A stretch of 64,000 nt of DNA, taken from CAVSJJ01 sp963771015 (GTDB taxonomy: Bacteria > Actinomycetota > Actinomycetes > Actinomycetales > Dermatophilaceae). Of this stretch, positions 17,319 to 26,609 are shown one piece after another; the stretch's first letter is position 1, and the number at the start of each line of letters is the position of its first letter. The notes under the pieces are model-generated. The model ran no database searches and had not been told where the DNA came from. It saw only the letters and a program-made list of their open reading frames with translations. The stretch lies in assembly GCA_963771015.1 (NCBI GenBank), contig CAVYRN010000005.1, positions 372,001 through 436,000 on the forward strand, written 5' to 3'. Position numbers and translations under genes: made by a program.

Positions 17319-18157
17319 CCGACCAGATCACCCGGACCGCGATGCCCCCGCCTGCGGGCCCGGGCGCAGCAGGCCCATCGACCGAGCTCGACCCCGTCTC
17401 CGAGGGCTTCATGGCGATGTGGCGGCGGCGAGCCCTCGCCCTGTGGGTCGCTCCACTCGGCATCGGCGCGCTCGCCCTGGTCCTGTACCTCTACTACCAG
17501 AGCCTCGACCTCTCCACGGCCAACATCCAGCAGTCCTCGGCGCTCCAGTGGGGGACGAAACTGTGGCCGCAGACGGTGGAGCACCTCCAGATCGCGTTCT
17601 GGTCCACGCTCCTCGTCCTCGTCATCGCCATCCCGCTCGGGATCATGCTCACCCGGCCGGCCCTCCGACGGATCGGGCCCTACATCATCGGTGTGGCGAA
17701 CTCGGGGCAGGCCCTGCCGGCATACGGGCTGCTCGTGCTGTTCGTCGGGCTGCTCGGCCTGGGCTCCACAGCGGTCATCTGGGCCCTCGTCGTCTATGCC
17801 ATCCTGCCCGTGCTGCGGAACACGATGGTCGGACTCGACAACGTCGACCGGGCCATCATCGAGGCGGGACGGGGAATGGGGATGACCCGGCTGCAGGTGC
17901 TGACGAGGATCGAGATGCCCCTCGCGGTGCCGGTCATCCTCGCGGGCGTGCGCGTCGCGATGATCCTCAACATCGGCATGGCCACCCTGGCCTTCATCAT
18001 CGGCGGCGGCGGGCTCGGGGTCACGATCAACACCGGCCTGGAGCTCCAGCAGAACTCGGTGCTCATCGTCGGCGCGGTTCTCGTCGCGATCGTCGCCCTC
18101 ACCTTCGACTGGGTCGGGGCCGTTGCCGAACGCTACCTGCGCCCACGGGGGCTCTGA
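17315..18157 (+). CDS. Quaternary-amine ABC transporter permease 2
   Basis: This 280-residue permease has an N-terminal cytoplasmic tail of about 40 residues, one extra hydrophobic helix and periplasmic loop, and then the same core as permease 1. The coupling loop is visible as LDNVDRAIIEAGRGMGMTRLQ. The ATG overlaps the ATPase stop (ATGA). With permease 1 it should make a heterodimeric membrane channel, as in OpuB/OpuC systems. A perfect hairpin follows it. Confidence 0.9.
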   Translation: MTDQITRTAMPPPAGPGAAGPSTELDPVSEGFMAMWRRRALALWVAPLGIGALALVLYLYYQSLDLSTANIQQSSALQWGTKLWPQTVEHLQIAFWSTLLVLVIAIPLGIMLTRPALRRIGPYIIGVANSGQALPAYGLLVLFVGLLGLGSTAVIWALVVYAILPVLRNTMVGLDNVDRAIIEAGRGMGMTRLQVLTRIEMPLAVPVILAGVRVAMILNIGMATLAFIIGGGGLGVTINTGLELQQNSVLIVGAVLVAIVALTFDWVGAVAERYLRPRGL

Positions 18158-18178
18158 GCGAGCCATCCCCAGCACCGA

Positions 18179-18215
18179 CTACGCCCCCGGCCGATCGTCT
18201 CGGCCGGGGGCGTAG
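18179..18215. terminator. Bidirectional terminator, 16-bp perfect stem
   Basis: CTACGCCCCCGGCCGA, a 5-base loop TCGTC, and the exact complement lie between the convergent permease and binding-protein genes. The strong GC stem serves both strands. Confidence 0.85.
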
Positions 18216-18229
18216 TGGACGTCAGCCGG

Positions 18230-19192
18230 TCAGAGCAGACCGATCGACTGCAAGTAGGACTTCGCGACGTCCGCGGCCTTCTTGCCGTTGACGTCGACCT
18301 CGGCGTTGAGTTCGGCCATCTTGGTGTTGTCGAGCGAGTCGAGGATCTTGTTCGCGATGCTGTCGTAGACCGCTGAGTGCGCTTCGTAGACCTTGTCGCT
18401 GAACGTGTACGAGGCGTTGTAGATGATCATGACGCCCGGGTCCTTGACCAGGCTGAGATTGAGCGCGCTGATCCGGCCGTCGGTGGTGAACACCTCACCG
18501 AACTGGCATGCCCCCTGGGACGTCTGTGTGTAGATCAGGCCGGTCTGGAGAATCTTGATCTGGCTCTGCGGCACCGTGTACCCGGTGTTCTTCTCGAAGA
18601 GGATGAGCCCGTCCGGACGGTTCGGGAACTCGGACTCCAGGCACAGCGTCGCGTCCTGGTGGGCCTTGAGGTAGTCGGCCATGGACTGGAAGTCGAAGCT
18701 GCCGCTCGGCTGCTTCTTGGCCAGGTCACCGTTGGCGGCGAAACCGTAGGTGTCGTTGAACTTCGACATGCCGACCCACTTGATGTTGTTCTTCTGCAGA
18801 TCCATCGAGGCGGTCTTGTCGAACAGCGTCTTGGGGTCGCTGCTCGGGTTCTGCTGGCCGAGGTGGACCGTCCACCCGGTGCCGTTGTAGTCGGGGTAGA
18901 CATCGATGTCTCCGCTGAGCAGTGCCTTGCGGTTGACGGACGTGCCGCCGAGGTTGGCCTGGTCCTTGACCGTGGCGCCCTCATGCTGGAGGGCCTGGAC
19001 GAGCATCTCCCCGAGCAGGATGTTCTCGGTGAAGTTCTTGGACCCGACGGTGATATTGACCCCGTCGAGCTGGCCGCCACCGGCGGCCGCACTGCTACCG
19101 CTGCCGCTGCTGCTGCTCCCACACGCGGAGAGGACGAGGGCAGCGGCGATGCCGAGCGAAGAGATGAGGACGGTCTTCCTACGGTTTCGCAT
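18230..19192 (-). CDS. Quaternary-amine-binding lipoprotein (OpuAC/OpuCC-like)
   Basis: The 320-residue product starts with a lipoprotein signal (MRNRRKTVLISSLGIAAALV then LSAC, the modified Cys near residue 24) and a Ser/Gly-rich tether. The body contains VGSKNFTENILLGEM, a hallmark of the OpuAC family of glycine betaine/choline/carnitine-binding proteins, and later the DVYPDYNGTGW segment. It delivers ligand to the permeases encoded convergently. Separate transcription could allow the binding protein to be made in excess. AAAGGTG lies seven bases before the ATG. Confidence 0.9.
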   Translation of the reverse strand: MRNRRKTVLISSLGIAAALVLSACGSSSSGSGSSAAAGGGQLDGVNITVGSKNFTENILLGEMLVQALQHEGATVKDQANLGGTSVNRKALLSGDIDVYPDYNGTGWTVHLGQQNPSSDPKTLFDKTASMDLQKNNIKWVGMSKFNDTYGFAANGDLAKKQPSGSFDFQSMADYLKAHQDATLCLESEFPNRPDGLILFEKNTGYTVPQSQIKILQTGLIYTQTSQGACQFGEVFTTDGRISALNLSLVKDPGVMIIYNASYTFSDKVYEAHSAVYDSIANKILDSLDNTKMAELNAEVDVNGKKAADVAKSYLQSIGLL

Positions 19193-19333
19193 GTATTTTC
19201 ACCTTTGGTTGCGTTCAGAACACTCCGATGCAGGGGCCACGGGGGACCTGAACCTCGCCTGGCCGAACACACAGGCGCACCTAGAAAGCGGCGTCTCCCC
19301 GCGATGAGAACGACAGCCAGACCCGGCTGCATG

Positions 19334-19344
19334 GGTGTCACACC
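19334..19344. promoter_or_regulatory. Palindrome GGTGTCACACC over a candidate -10 box
   Basis: This perfect odd palindrome partly overlaps TATGGT on the minus strand (19347-19342), about 150 bases before the binding-protein ATG. A repressor bound here could block that promoter. No matching regulator gene is nearby. Confidence 0.3.
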
Positions 19345-19498
19345 ATACCGAGACCCCGTGCCGGGTCGGCCCGAGACGACGGCCGAGGGAGCCGTCGGGC
19401 CCACATTGATACGGCATTGAGACCTCGACGATGCCGACCCAGCACCGCCGCAGCGGGCTCGGCCGTGGCGGGATGCTCACCCCGGTCGCGCTGGGAGC

Positions 19499-19504
19499 TA
19501 GCGT
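19499..19504 (+). promoter_or_regulatory. -10 box (TAGCGT), leaderless helicase-associated gene
   Basis: TAGCGT ends six bases before the GTG at 19511; no Shine-Dalgarno sequence is present. Confidence 0.5.
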
Positions 19505-19510
19505 GGCACC

Positions 19511-21794
19511 GTGCCGGACCGCCCCCCCTCCCTCGTGCGTTCGCTCGCCGACGACGTGCGAGCGCGCACCGACGAGGAGCTGCGCGACCTGCTGCTCCGG
19601 CGCCCCGACCTCGCCCGACCCGCCCCGAGCGACCTCACGGCGCTCGCGGCCCGCGCCACGACCCGGGCGAGCACCATCCGGGCCGTGGACGCCCTCGACC
19701 AGGGGCACATCGACGTCCTCGAGGCCGCCACCCTCGCCGAGGCACCCCTGGATCCCGGCACCGTAGCGGGCCTGCTCGGCACCGACGACCAACCCGCGGT
19801 GCGGCGGATCCTCGAGGAACTCTGGCTGCGGGCCCTGCTGTGGCGTGGTCCGGACGGGCTGCGCGTCGTCCGCACCGTCGGCGAGGTCACTCGGGCCGTA
19901 CCCGGCCGGGCTCGGCCCCTCCTTCGCCGACCTCTCGGCATCCCCACTCGACCTCCGCACGCTGCCGGCACTGGTCGATGCCGCGCCGTCGCGCGCCCGG
20001 GCCATCCTCGACCGGCTCACCTGGGGACCCCCGGTGGGCGTCCTCCCCGAGGCCGTCGACGGGCCCGGGCCCGTCGACGACGGGGCGCGTTGGCTGGTGG
20101 CGGCGGGCCTGCTCGTCGCCACCGCCCCCGACCAGGTCGTGCTCCCCCGCGAGGTGGGGATGGCCCTGCGTTCGGGACGGGTGCACCGCACCGTCCGCCT
20201 CGACCGCCCGCAGCCGAGGGCGGTCCACTACGAGACCGGCGACGTCGACGCCGTCGCCGGGGTCGCCGCCAGCGAGCTGCTCGCAGGGGTCGACGAGCTG
20301 CTCGCCGCCTGGTCCGCCGACCCGCCCCGGGTGCTCCGCGGCGGTGGCCTGGCCGCCCGGACCCTCACCCTCACGGCGCGCGGGCTCGACGTCGATGTGC
20401 CCCACGCGGCCCTCCTCGTCGAGGTGGCGTATGCCGCCGGCCTCCTCGACGACGACGCCGAGGCCGATCCGTCGTGGGCGCCCACCGCGGCGTACGACCG
20501 ATGGCGGGACGAGCCGGGCGGGGTCCGCTGGGCCGACCTGGCGACCGGCTGGCTCACCTCGACGCGAGCACCGCACCTGGTCGGGCGTCGGGACGGGGAC
20601 GACCGCGCGGTCAACGCGCTCAGCCCGGACGTCCACTGGCCGGCGGTCGTCTCGCTGCGTCATGACATCCTCGCGGTCCTGGCCGACCTCCCCCAGGGAT
20701 CGGCGGCGGAGGTCCCCGACATCGCCTCAGCGCTCGCCTGGTGGCGACCCCGGCGGCTGCCCCGCGAGTCCGACCCGATCGTGCGGGCCATCCTGGCCGA
20801 GGCGGACGCCCTCGGCGTCGTCGGCCGGGGGGCGCTCGGCAGCGCCGGGCGGGTCATCGTCGATGCCGGCGCCGAGCTGCGAGGAGCGGCGGCACAGACC
20901 GCACTGGCCGCGGCGATGCACCCTCACCTGCCCGCACCCATCGACAAGATCCTCCTCCAGGCCGACCTCACGGCGGTCGCTCCGGGGCCGGTGACGGGAG
21001 CCCTCGCCGACCTTCTGCGGCTCGTGGCCGACGTCGAGTCCCGGGGCGGGGCGACGGTCCACCGGTTCGGGCAGACAAGCATCCGCCGGGCGCTCGACGC
21101 GGGCTGGAGTGCCGACCAGATCCTCGGCGCCCTGGCCGACGCGAGCCGGACCCCGGTTCCGCAGCCCCTGGACTACCTCGTCCGCGACGCGGCACGGCGA
21201 CACGGCCAGGTCCGGGTCGGCGGCGCGCGCACCTATGTCCGGGCGGACGCGGAGAGCACCCTCGACGAGATGCTGGCCACCCGCGACCTGACCCCGCTCC
21301 AGCTCCGGCGCATCGCACCGACGGTCCTCGTCTCGCCCGTGGGTCCGGACACGGCCCTCGACATGCTGCGCGACGCGGGGTTCGCCCCGGCCGCCGAGGC
21401 CCCGAGCGGGGTGGTCGCCGTGGCCCGCGTCTCGGCACGGCGCAGCGCCGCCCGCCGCGGGCCGGCGGAGGTCAGTGTCCGGACCGTCGACGCACCGCAC
21501 GCCACGGAGCTGGCCCGGGCCCTGCGGGCCGGCGAGGCGGCTGCCGAGGCCGCCACGGCCGGACGGACGGGACCGGCGATCCCCAGCGGGGACCCGACGA
21601 CCTCGGTCGCCGTCCTGCGCGAGGCCATCGCCGGTGGGTACGCCGTCTGGCTCGGGTATGCCGACGGATCCGGGCGGGTGCGCCGAGTCCTGTTCTCCCC
21701 GCGGCGAATCGACGGGGGCCGAGTGACCGGCACGGTCGAGGGAACAACCCACACCCTGTCGGTCCACCGGATCTCCGGCGTGGTCGTCGAGTGA
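19511..21794 (+). pseudogene. Helicase-associated (XPB N-terminal-like) protein, frameshifted as read
   Basis: Two frames must be joined to give a ~760-residue product like the actinobacterial helicase-associated family (Rv0862c type). Frame 1 runs from GTG 19511 through HIDVLEAATLAEAPLDPGTV to LRVVRTVGEV, ending about 19888. The second frame resumes at 19890 with LGPYPAGLGPSFADL and continues to 21794. One extra base (A19889 is the simplest choice) separates them. The middle holds the Helicase_C_3/XPB-N-like region, and the C-terminus (GYAVWLGYADGSGRVRRVLF) looks WYL-like. These proteins usually sit beside the XPB helicase, found 1.7 kb on. Sequencing error or a real disruption are both possible. 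Confidence 0.75.
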
Positions 21795-21815
21795 GTCGGC
21801 CTCGCCGCGGGGGCG

Positions 21816-22748
21816 TCAGGAGCCGCTGAGAGCGGCGACGACACGGGAGGCCGACGGCCGCCCGAGCCGGCCCGCCAGCCAGCCGCTGGTCCGCACGAGG
21901 GCAGCGAGGTCGACGCCGGTCTCGACACCGGCGCCCTGGAGCGCCCAGACGAGGTCCTCGGTGGCGAGGTTTCCGGTCGCGCTCTCGGCATACGGGCACC
22001 CGCCCAGGCCACCGGCCGACGCGTCGACGACGCTCACCCCGTCCCGCAGCGCCGCCATCGTGTTGGCGAGGGCCTGACCGTAGGTGTCGTGGAAGTGGAC
22101 CGCGATGCGCTGAGGCGGCAGGCCGGCAGCGTCGAGGGCGGTGAGCAGACGGTGGACGTGACCGGTCGTGGCGACCCCGATGGTGTCGCCGAGCGACAGC
22201 TCGTCGCATCCCAGGTCCATGAGCCGAGAGGCCGCGTCGGCCACCTGGCCGACCGGCACCTCGCCCTCCCAGGGGTCGCCGAAGCACATCGACACGTAGG
22301 CCCGGACCCACAACCCGTCGCCCCGGGCCCGCTCGACGACGGGCCGGAACATCTCGACGGACTCGGCGACCGAGCGGCCGAGGTTCTTCTGGGCGAAGGT
22401 CTCGGTCGCACTGCCGAAGATCGCGATGGCTCCGACCCCCGCCTCTAGGGCCCGGTCGAGGCCGCGCTCGTTCGGGACGAGGACCGGGCGGTTTCGGCCC
22501 CGGCCCGCCTCCCCGAGGAGCTCCAGCACCTCGGCGGCGTCGGCGAGCTGGGGCACCCAGGCGGGGTTGACGAAGGACGTCGTCTCGATCGTCGAGAGCC
22601 CGGCCGCGGCGAGCCGGGTGATGAGCTCGGCCTTGACCGCGGCCGGCACGACCGTCGCCTCGTTCTGCAGCCCGTCCCGTGGCCCGACCTCGTAGATGCG
22701 CACCCGCCTCGGGAGGGACGCGTCGGGCTCGACCTGCGGCTGGTGCAT
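21816..22748 (-). CDS. Hydroxymethylglutaryl-CoA lyase
   Basis: This 310-residue TIM-barrel enzyme opens with RIYEVGPRDGLQNE, the DRE-TIM metallolyase active-site start, and has HFHDTYGQALANT (metal-binding His pair) and GLGGCPYAESATGNLATED, whose Cys is the catalytic residue in HMG-CoA lyase. It cleaves HMG-CoA to acetoacetate and acetyl-CoA in leucine catabolism. No other leucine-pathway gene is adjacent. The start is ambiguous: the ATG at 22748 with GGGGG seven bases upstream, or a GTG six bases earlier with a CAGGAT -10-like box. Confidence 0.9.
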   Translation of the reverse strand: MHQPQVEPDASLPRRVRIYEVGPRDGLQNEATVVPAAVKAELITRLAAAGLSTIETTSFVNPAWVPQLADAAEVLELLGEAGRGRNRPVLVPNERGLDRALEAGVGAIAIFGSATETFAQKNLGRSVAESVEMFRPVVERARGDGLWVRAYVSMCFGDPWEGEVPVGQVADAASRLMDLGCDELSLGDTIGVATTGHVHRLLTALDAAGLPPQRIAVHFHDTYGQALANTMAALRDGVSVVDASAGGLGGCPYAESATGNLATEDLVWALQGAGVETGVDLAALVRTSGWLAGRLGRPSASRVVAALSGS

Positions 22749-22881
22749 GCTCACGCCCCCGATCCTGACACGACCCGGCCGGGTCGGCCGGTCCGGGCCC
22801 GCGGGCATCCGCTCAGCGGCTAGGGTCGTGACCGCAGGTCGGGGACCATGCCGGTCTCCAGGAGGAAGGGAAGACCCGGCG

Positions 22882-23481
22882 ATGAGCGACACACCCACGT
22901 CATCCGGTCACGGCGACCCGGACGACCCCTATCGCGACCCCACCGCGCCGAGGTGGACCGAGCCCGCGGCGCCGTACCCGTCCCAGGACGCGCCGACCCA
23001 GGGACCTGCGACGCCGTCCTACCCGGCACAGGGTGACCCGGCCCAGGGCTACCGCGCCCCGGGACCCCCTCCGCCCCCGGCCTACCCGACGCAGGAGCAG
23101 GTACGGCAGCAGTACGGCCAGGCGCCCTACGGCCAGCAGCCGGGCTACGGTCAGCCACCGGCGGGGTACGGCTACCCCCCGCCGGGCGTGGTGGCCTATG
23201 CCCAGCCACGAACCAACGGACCGGCGCTCGGGCTCGTCATCACCTCGGCCCTCAGCATCCTGTTCTGCAGCAACATCCTCAGCATCCCCGCGGTCGTGTT
23301 CGGCGGTGTCGCACTCAGCCGGCAGAGCACCGACCCGGAGAGCTCGCGGAAGCTGTCCCGATGGGGCTGGATCGCCTTCGGTGTCGCCATGGCGATCGAG
23401 GTCGTGGCGATCATCGGCTTCGTCGTGTGGGTCACGACCTCGAGCAGCGGCTACTCCTCGACGTACGACTACGGAACCTGA
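22882..23481 (+). CDS. Proline/glutamine-rich DUF4190-like membrane protein
   Basis: The first ~110 of 199 residues are low-complexity and rich in Pro, Tyr, Gln and Gly. Two hydrophobic helices follow, LGLVITSALSILFC...VVFGGVAL and WGWIAFGVAMAIEVVAIIGFVVWV, arranged as in DUF4190. The Tyr/Pro-rich tail probably faces the cytoplasm. XPB starts 12 bases downstream, so both may share a transcript. Function unknown. Confidence 0.7.
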   Translation: MSDTPTSSGHGDPDDPYRDPTAPRWTEPAAPYPSQDAPTQGPATPSYPAQGDPAQGYRAPGPPPPPAYPTQEQVRQQYGQAPYGQQPGYGQPPAGYGYPPPGVVAYAQPRTNGPALGLVITSALSILFCSNILSIPAVVFGGVALSRQSTDPESSRKLSRWGWIAFGVAMAIEVVAIIGFVVWVTTSSSGYSSTYDYGT

Positions 23482-23493
23482 GCCGGGAGCGGC

Positions 23494-25137
23494 GTGACCG
23501 ACGGACCCCTCATCGTCCAAAGCGACAAGACTCTTCTCCTCGAGGTCGACCACCCCGACGCGGAGCAGGCCCGGCGTGACATCGCGCCCTTCGCCGAGCT
23601 CGAGCGCGCGCCCGAGCACATCCACACCTACCGCGTCACACCGCTCGGCCTGTGGAACGCGCGGGCCGCCGGCCACGACGCCGAACAGGTCGTCGACGCC
23701 CTGATCCGGCACAGCCGGTATGCCGTCCCGCACGCCCTGCTCGTGGACGTCGCCGAGACGATGGGTCGGTACGGCCGGCTCACCCTCGCCAAGGACGCGG
23801 ACGGCCGCCTCGTGCTGCGTACGACCGACCGCGCCGTTCTCACCGAGGTGTTGCGGCACCGCCGGATCCGGCCGCTGCTCGGCGAGCCGCTGGACGACGA
23901 CAGCGTCCTGGTCCACCCGAGCGAGCGCGGCCACCTCAAGCAGGAGCTCGTCAAGGTCGGCTGGCCCGCCGAGGACGAGGCCGGCTACGTCGACGGCGAG
24001 TCGCACCCGATCGCCTTGGACGAGACGGGGTGGGAGCTGCGGCCCTACCAGCGCCAGGCGGTCGACGGCTTCTGGCACGGCGGGTCCGGCGTCGTCGTCC
24101 TGCCATGCGGCGCCGGGAAGACCTTGGTCGGCGCGGGCGCCATGGCCAGGGCCTGCGCGACGACCCTCATCCTCGTGACGAACACCGTCGCCGCGCGGCA
24201 GTGGAAGGACGAGCTCGTCCGGCGCACGAGCCTGACCGAGGACGAGATCGGCGAGTACTCCGGCGCCCGCAAGGAGATCCGCCCGGTGACCATCGCGACC
24301 TACCAGGTGCTGACGACCCGGCGGAAGGGCGCCTACACCCACCTCGACCTGCTCGACGCGCATGACTGGGGGCTCGTCGTCTACGACGAGGTCCACCTGC
24401 TGCCGGCGCCGGTCTTCCGGATGACGGCCGACCTACAGGCCCGGCGACGGCTCGGCCTGACGGCGACCCTCGTGCGCGAGGACGGCCGCGAGGCCGACGT
24501 GTTCTCCCTCATCGGCCCGAAGCGCTATGACGCCCCGTGGAAGGACATCGAGAACCAGGGCTACATCGCCCCCGCCGACTGCGTCGAGGTGCGGGTCACC
24601 CTGCCGGAGTCGCAGCGGATGGCGTATGCCGTGGCCGAGCCCGAGGACCGGTACCGCCTCGCCTCGTGCTCCGACGCCAAGCTCGGCGTCGTCGAGCGGA
24701 TCGTCGCGAAGCACCGGGGCGAGCCGACCCTCGTCATCGGCCAGTACCTCGACCAGCTGGACGAGCTGGCCGAGCGCCTCGACGCCGACCTCATCACCGG
24801 CGAGACCTCGGTCGCCGAGCGGCAACGGCTCTTCGCCGCCCTGCGCACCGGCGAGATCGACCTCCTCGTCGTCTCGAAGGTGGCGAACTTCTCCATCGAC
24901 CTGCCGGAGGCCTCCGTGGCCGTCCAGGTGAGCGGAACCTTCGGGTCCCGGCAGGAGGAGGCCCAGCGGCTCGGCCGGGTGCTCCGCCCGAAGGAGGACG
25001 GACGCACGGCACACTTCTACACTGTGGTCGCGCGAGATACCGTCGACGCCGAGTTCGCGGCCCACCGCCAGCGCTTCCTCGCCGAGCAGGGGTACGCGTA
25101 CCGCATCATCGACGCCGACGACCTCGACGACCGCTGA
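23494..25137 (+). CDS. XPB/ERCC3-type DNA repair helicase
   Basis: The 547-residue protein is a superfamily 2 helicase of the bacterial XPB family. An N-terminal XPB-specific domain (SDKTLLLEVDHPDAEQARRD) is followed by motif I LPCGAGKTLVG (residues ~201-211), the DEVH box (~298-301), motif III TATL, and motif VI QEEAQRLGRVLRP. The family unwinds DNA 3'-5' with ATP and is linked to excision repair. The GTG start follows GGGAG at four bases. The helicase-associated gene upstream is the usual neighbour and likely partner. Confidence 0.95.
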   Translation: MTDGPLIVQSDKTLLLEVDHPDAEQARRDIAPFAELERAPEHIHTYRVTPLGLWNARAAGHDAEQVVDALIRHSRYAVPHALLVDVAETMGRYGRLTLAKDADGRLVLRTTDRAVLTEVLRHRRIRPLLGEPLDDDSVLVHPSERGHLKQELVKVGWPAEDEAGYVDGESHPIALDETGWELRPYQRQAVDGFWHGGSGVVVLPCGAGKTLVGAGAMARACATTLILVTNTVAARQWKDELVRRTSLTEDEIGEYSGARKEIRPVTIATYQVLTTRRKGAYTHLDLLDAHDWGLVVYDEVHLLPAPVFRMTADLQARRRLGLTATLVREDGREADVFSLIGPKRYDAPWKDIENQGYIAPADCVEVRVTLPESQRMAYAVAEPEDRYRLASCSDAKLGVVERIVAKHRGEPTLVIGQYLDQLDELAERLDADLITGETSVAERQRLFAALRTGEIDLLVVSKVANFSIDLPEASVAVQVSGTFGSRQEEAQRLGRVLRPKEDGRTAHFYTVVARDTVDAEFAAHRQRFLAEQGYAYRIIDADDLDDR

Positions 25138-25151
25138 CGGGAGAGAGATCC

Positions 25152-26246
25152 GTGGAGTACCACCCCCCCGACGGGCGATGGAGCCGTCGCCGCGTCGTCG
25201 TCGTCCTCACGGCGGCCGCAACGGCCTACCTGCTGGTCGTCGGCACCCTCATCGGGGTCGTCGCCTGGCGCGGGGCGTCCTGGGTCGAGACGCTCTCGTC
25301 GTCGGCGAGCAGCCCCGCGCCGCGGGCTACCTCAGCGGAGCCGACACCCGCCCCGTCGTCCGACGCCGGCGGCGCCGAGGTCGCTCCTTCCGGTCCCGTC
25401 TCCGAGGCCGACGCCACGGCGGCCCTCAAGGACTACGACAGCCGTAACGCCGCAGCCATCGCCAAACAGACGAGGGCGGCCTGGGCGACCGTCGACGAGG
25501 GCCCGATCCTCGGCGAGGACGTCTGGTCCTCCCGCGGCTGGGCCGCTGCCAAGAAGGCCGGGCACCCCTTCCCTGCGTCGGCTCCTCCGACGACCACTCT
25601 GCTGCGACTGCTCGGCTCCGGCGAGGATGGCGCGGGCCAGTGGTTCGCGGCCGTCGTGCGGTTCGGGTCCGGCACGAGCGAGGACACCTTCCTCGGTGTC
25701 TACGAGCGGTCTGACCCGAGCACCCCGTTCCTCCTCCGCACCCTCGACCTCGTCGACCCGACGGCGGTTCCACCCCTTGCCGACCCCTCGACGTGGTCGG
25801 CCCAGCCGCCGAGCGGCGCGCGGGCCGTCGCGCCCTTCCTGCGCTACCTCACGAGCGACAGCACCCCGGGCGGCCTCGACGTCGGCTCGGCGGTCGAGCA
25901 GTTCCTCTGGGGTGCCCCCGCCGTCGTGGACCGGATCGACTACGCCTGCCAGCAGACCCCGGTCATCGGCCCGGCGAGCGTCCCGACGAGAGCCGGGATG
26001 CTTCGGGTGGCCGACGTCCACTGCACCCGGACCTCGACGGCCGCGCCGGGCCGGACGTTCACGTACAACACCATCGACCAGGCCATCAAGGGCAGGTCCC
26101 CTCAGCTGACCAAGGTGAGCTGCCCGGTCACGGCGAGCGCGGCGTTCATCGCCCGGCCCGACGGCGGCACGGACGTCGTCGCGGTCTACCTCCACCAGAC
26201 CGCCCCCTGCACCGGGACCGAGGCCGCGCCGCGCGGGGCGGCCTGA
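25152..26246 (+). CDS. Anchored extracytoplasmic protein of unknown function
   Basis: A GTG start 14 bases after the XPB stop follows GAGAGA. The 364-residue product has a basic N-terminus (DGRWSRRRVVVV), one membrane helix at about residues 14-38, a Ser/Pro/Thr-rich spacer, and an exported domain of about 280 residues with several aromatic strands and a late pair of cysteines. I recognise no family. Co-transcription with a repair helicase may be only positional. Confidence 0.6.
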   Translation: MEYHPPDGRWSRRRVVVVLTAAATAYLLVVGTLIGVVAWRGASWVETLSSSASSPAPRATSAEPTPAPSSDAGGAEVAPSGPVSEADATAALKDYDSRNAAAIAKQTRAAWATVDEGPILGEDVWSSRGWAAAKKAGHPFPASAPPTTTLLRLLGSGEDGAGQWFAAVVRFGSGTSEDTFLGVYERSDPSTPFLLRTLDLVDPTAVPPLADPSTWSAQPPSGARAVAPFLRYLTSDSTPGGLDVGSAVEQFLWGAPAVVDRIDYACQQTPVIGPASVPTRAGMLRVADVHCTRTSTAAPGRTFTYNTIDQAIKGRSPQLTKVSCPVTASAAFIARPDGGTDVVAVYLHQTAPCTGTEAAPRGAA

Positions 26247-26609
26247 GCGAGGGATGCGCCGGCCGCGTCCTACGCTGGGCGCGCCGACGGCGCCTGCCGG
26301 GTCCGGGACGGCACGGGACCCGGCGGCCGTCAGGGGTTCGGCCACCGGGTCCGTGCCGCACCCGCCCGGGATGGGGGGTCAGCCCTCGGATGCTGCCGGT
26401 GCGGATCCGGCGACTCGACGAGGACGGTCCCAGGGGGCACCGGTCCCAACGAGGGGATACTCACCCATCCCCCGGCATCGCACGCTAGCACCGCCACCCA
26501 GCCCCTGGGGGCTTCGGACGAGGTGACCTCCGGCCCACCTGACATCGACCGGCCCGACGACGAGAATGCCCAGTCCACTCCCAGCAAACACTCAGGCTTC
26601 GGGCGGACC
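26247..26609. other. Intergenic region before the two-component cassette
   Basis: These 363 bases contain a terminator-like hairpin for the upstream gene and, near 26456-26461, a GATACT box that could be the -10 of the response-regulator promoter. An in-frame GTG at 26523 could extend the regulator by 29 residues, but that stretch is Pro/Asp-rich and not family-like. Confidence 0.4.
26296..26324 (+). terminator. Hairpin after the XPB operon
   Basis: GCCGGGTCC and its exact complement GGACCCGGC flank an 11-base loop, 50 bases past the stop of the preceding gene. Confidence 0.5.

Larger units (their letters stand above)
19193..19510. other. Divergent intergenic region between binding protein and helicase-associated gene
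   Basis: The 318 bases hold the control regions of two divergent genes. Toward the binding protein there is a TATGGT -10-like box overlapping the 11-base palindrome GGTGTCACACC. Toward the helicase-associated gene there is a TAGCGT box six bases before its GTG. No additional gene with a credible start is visible. Confidence 0.5.

Noticed and set aside
26523..26609. In-frame upstream GTG extending the response regulator by 29 residues
   Set aside because: The extension is polar and unlike the family N-terminus; the receiver domain begins normally from the ATG at 26610.
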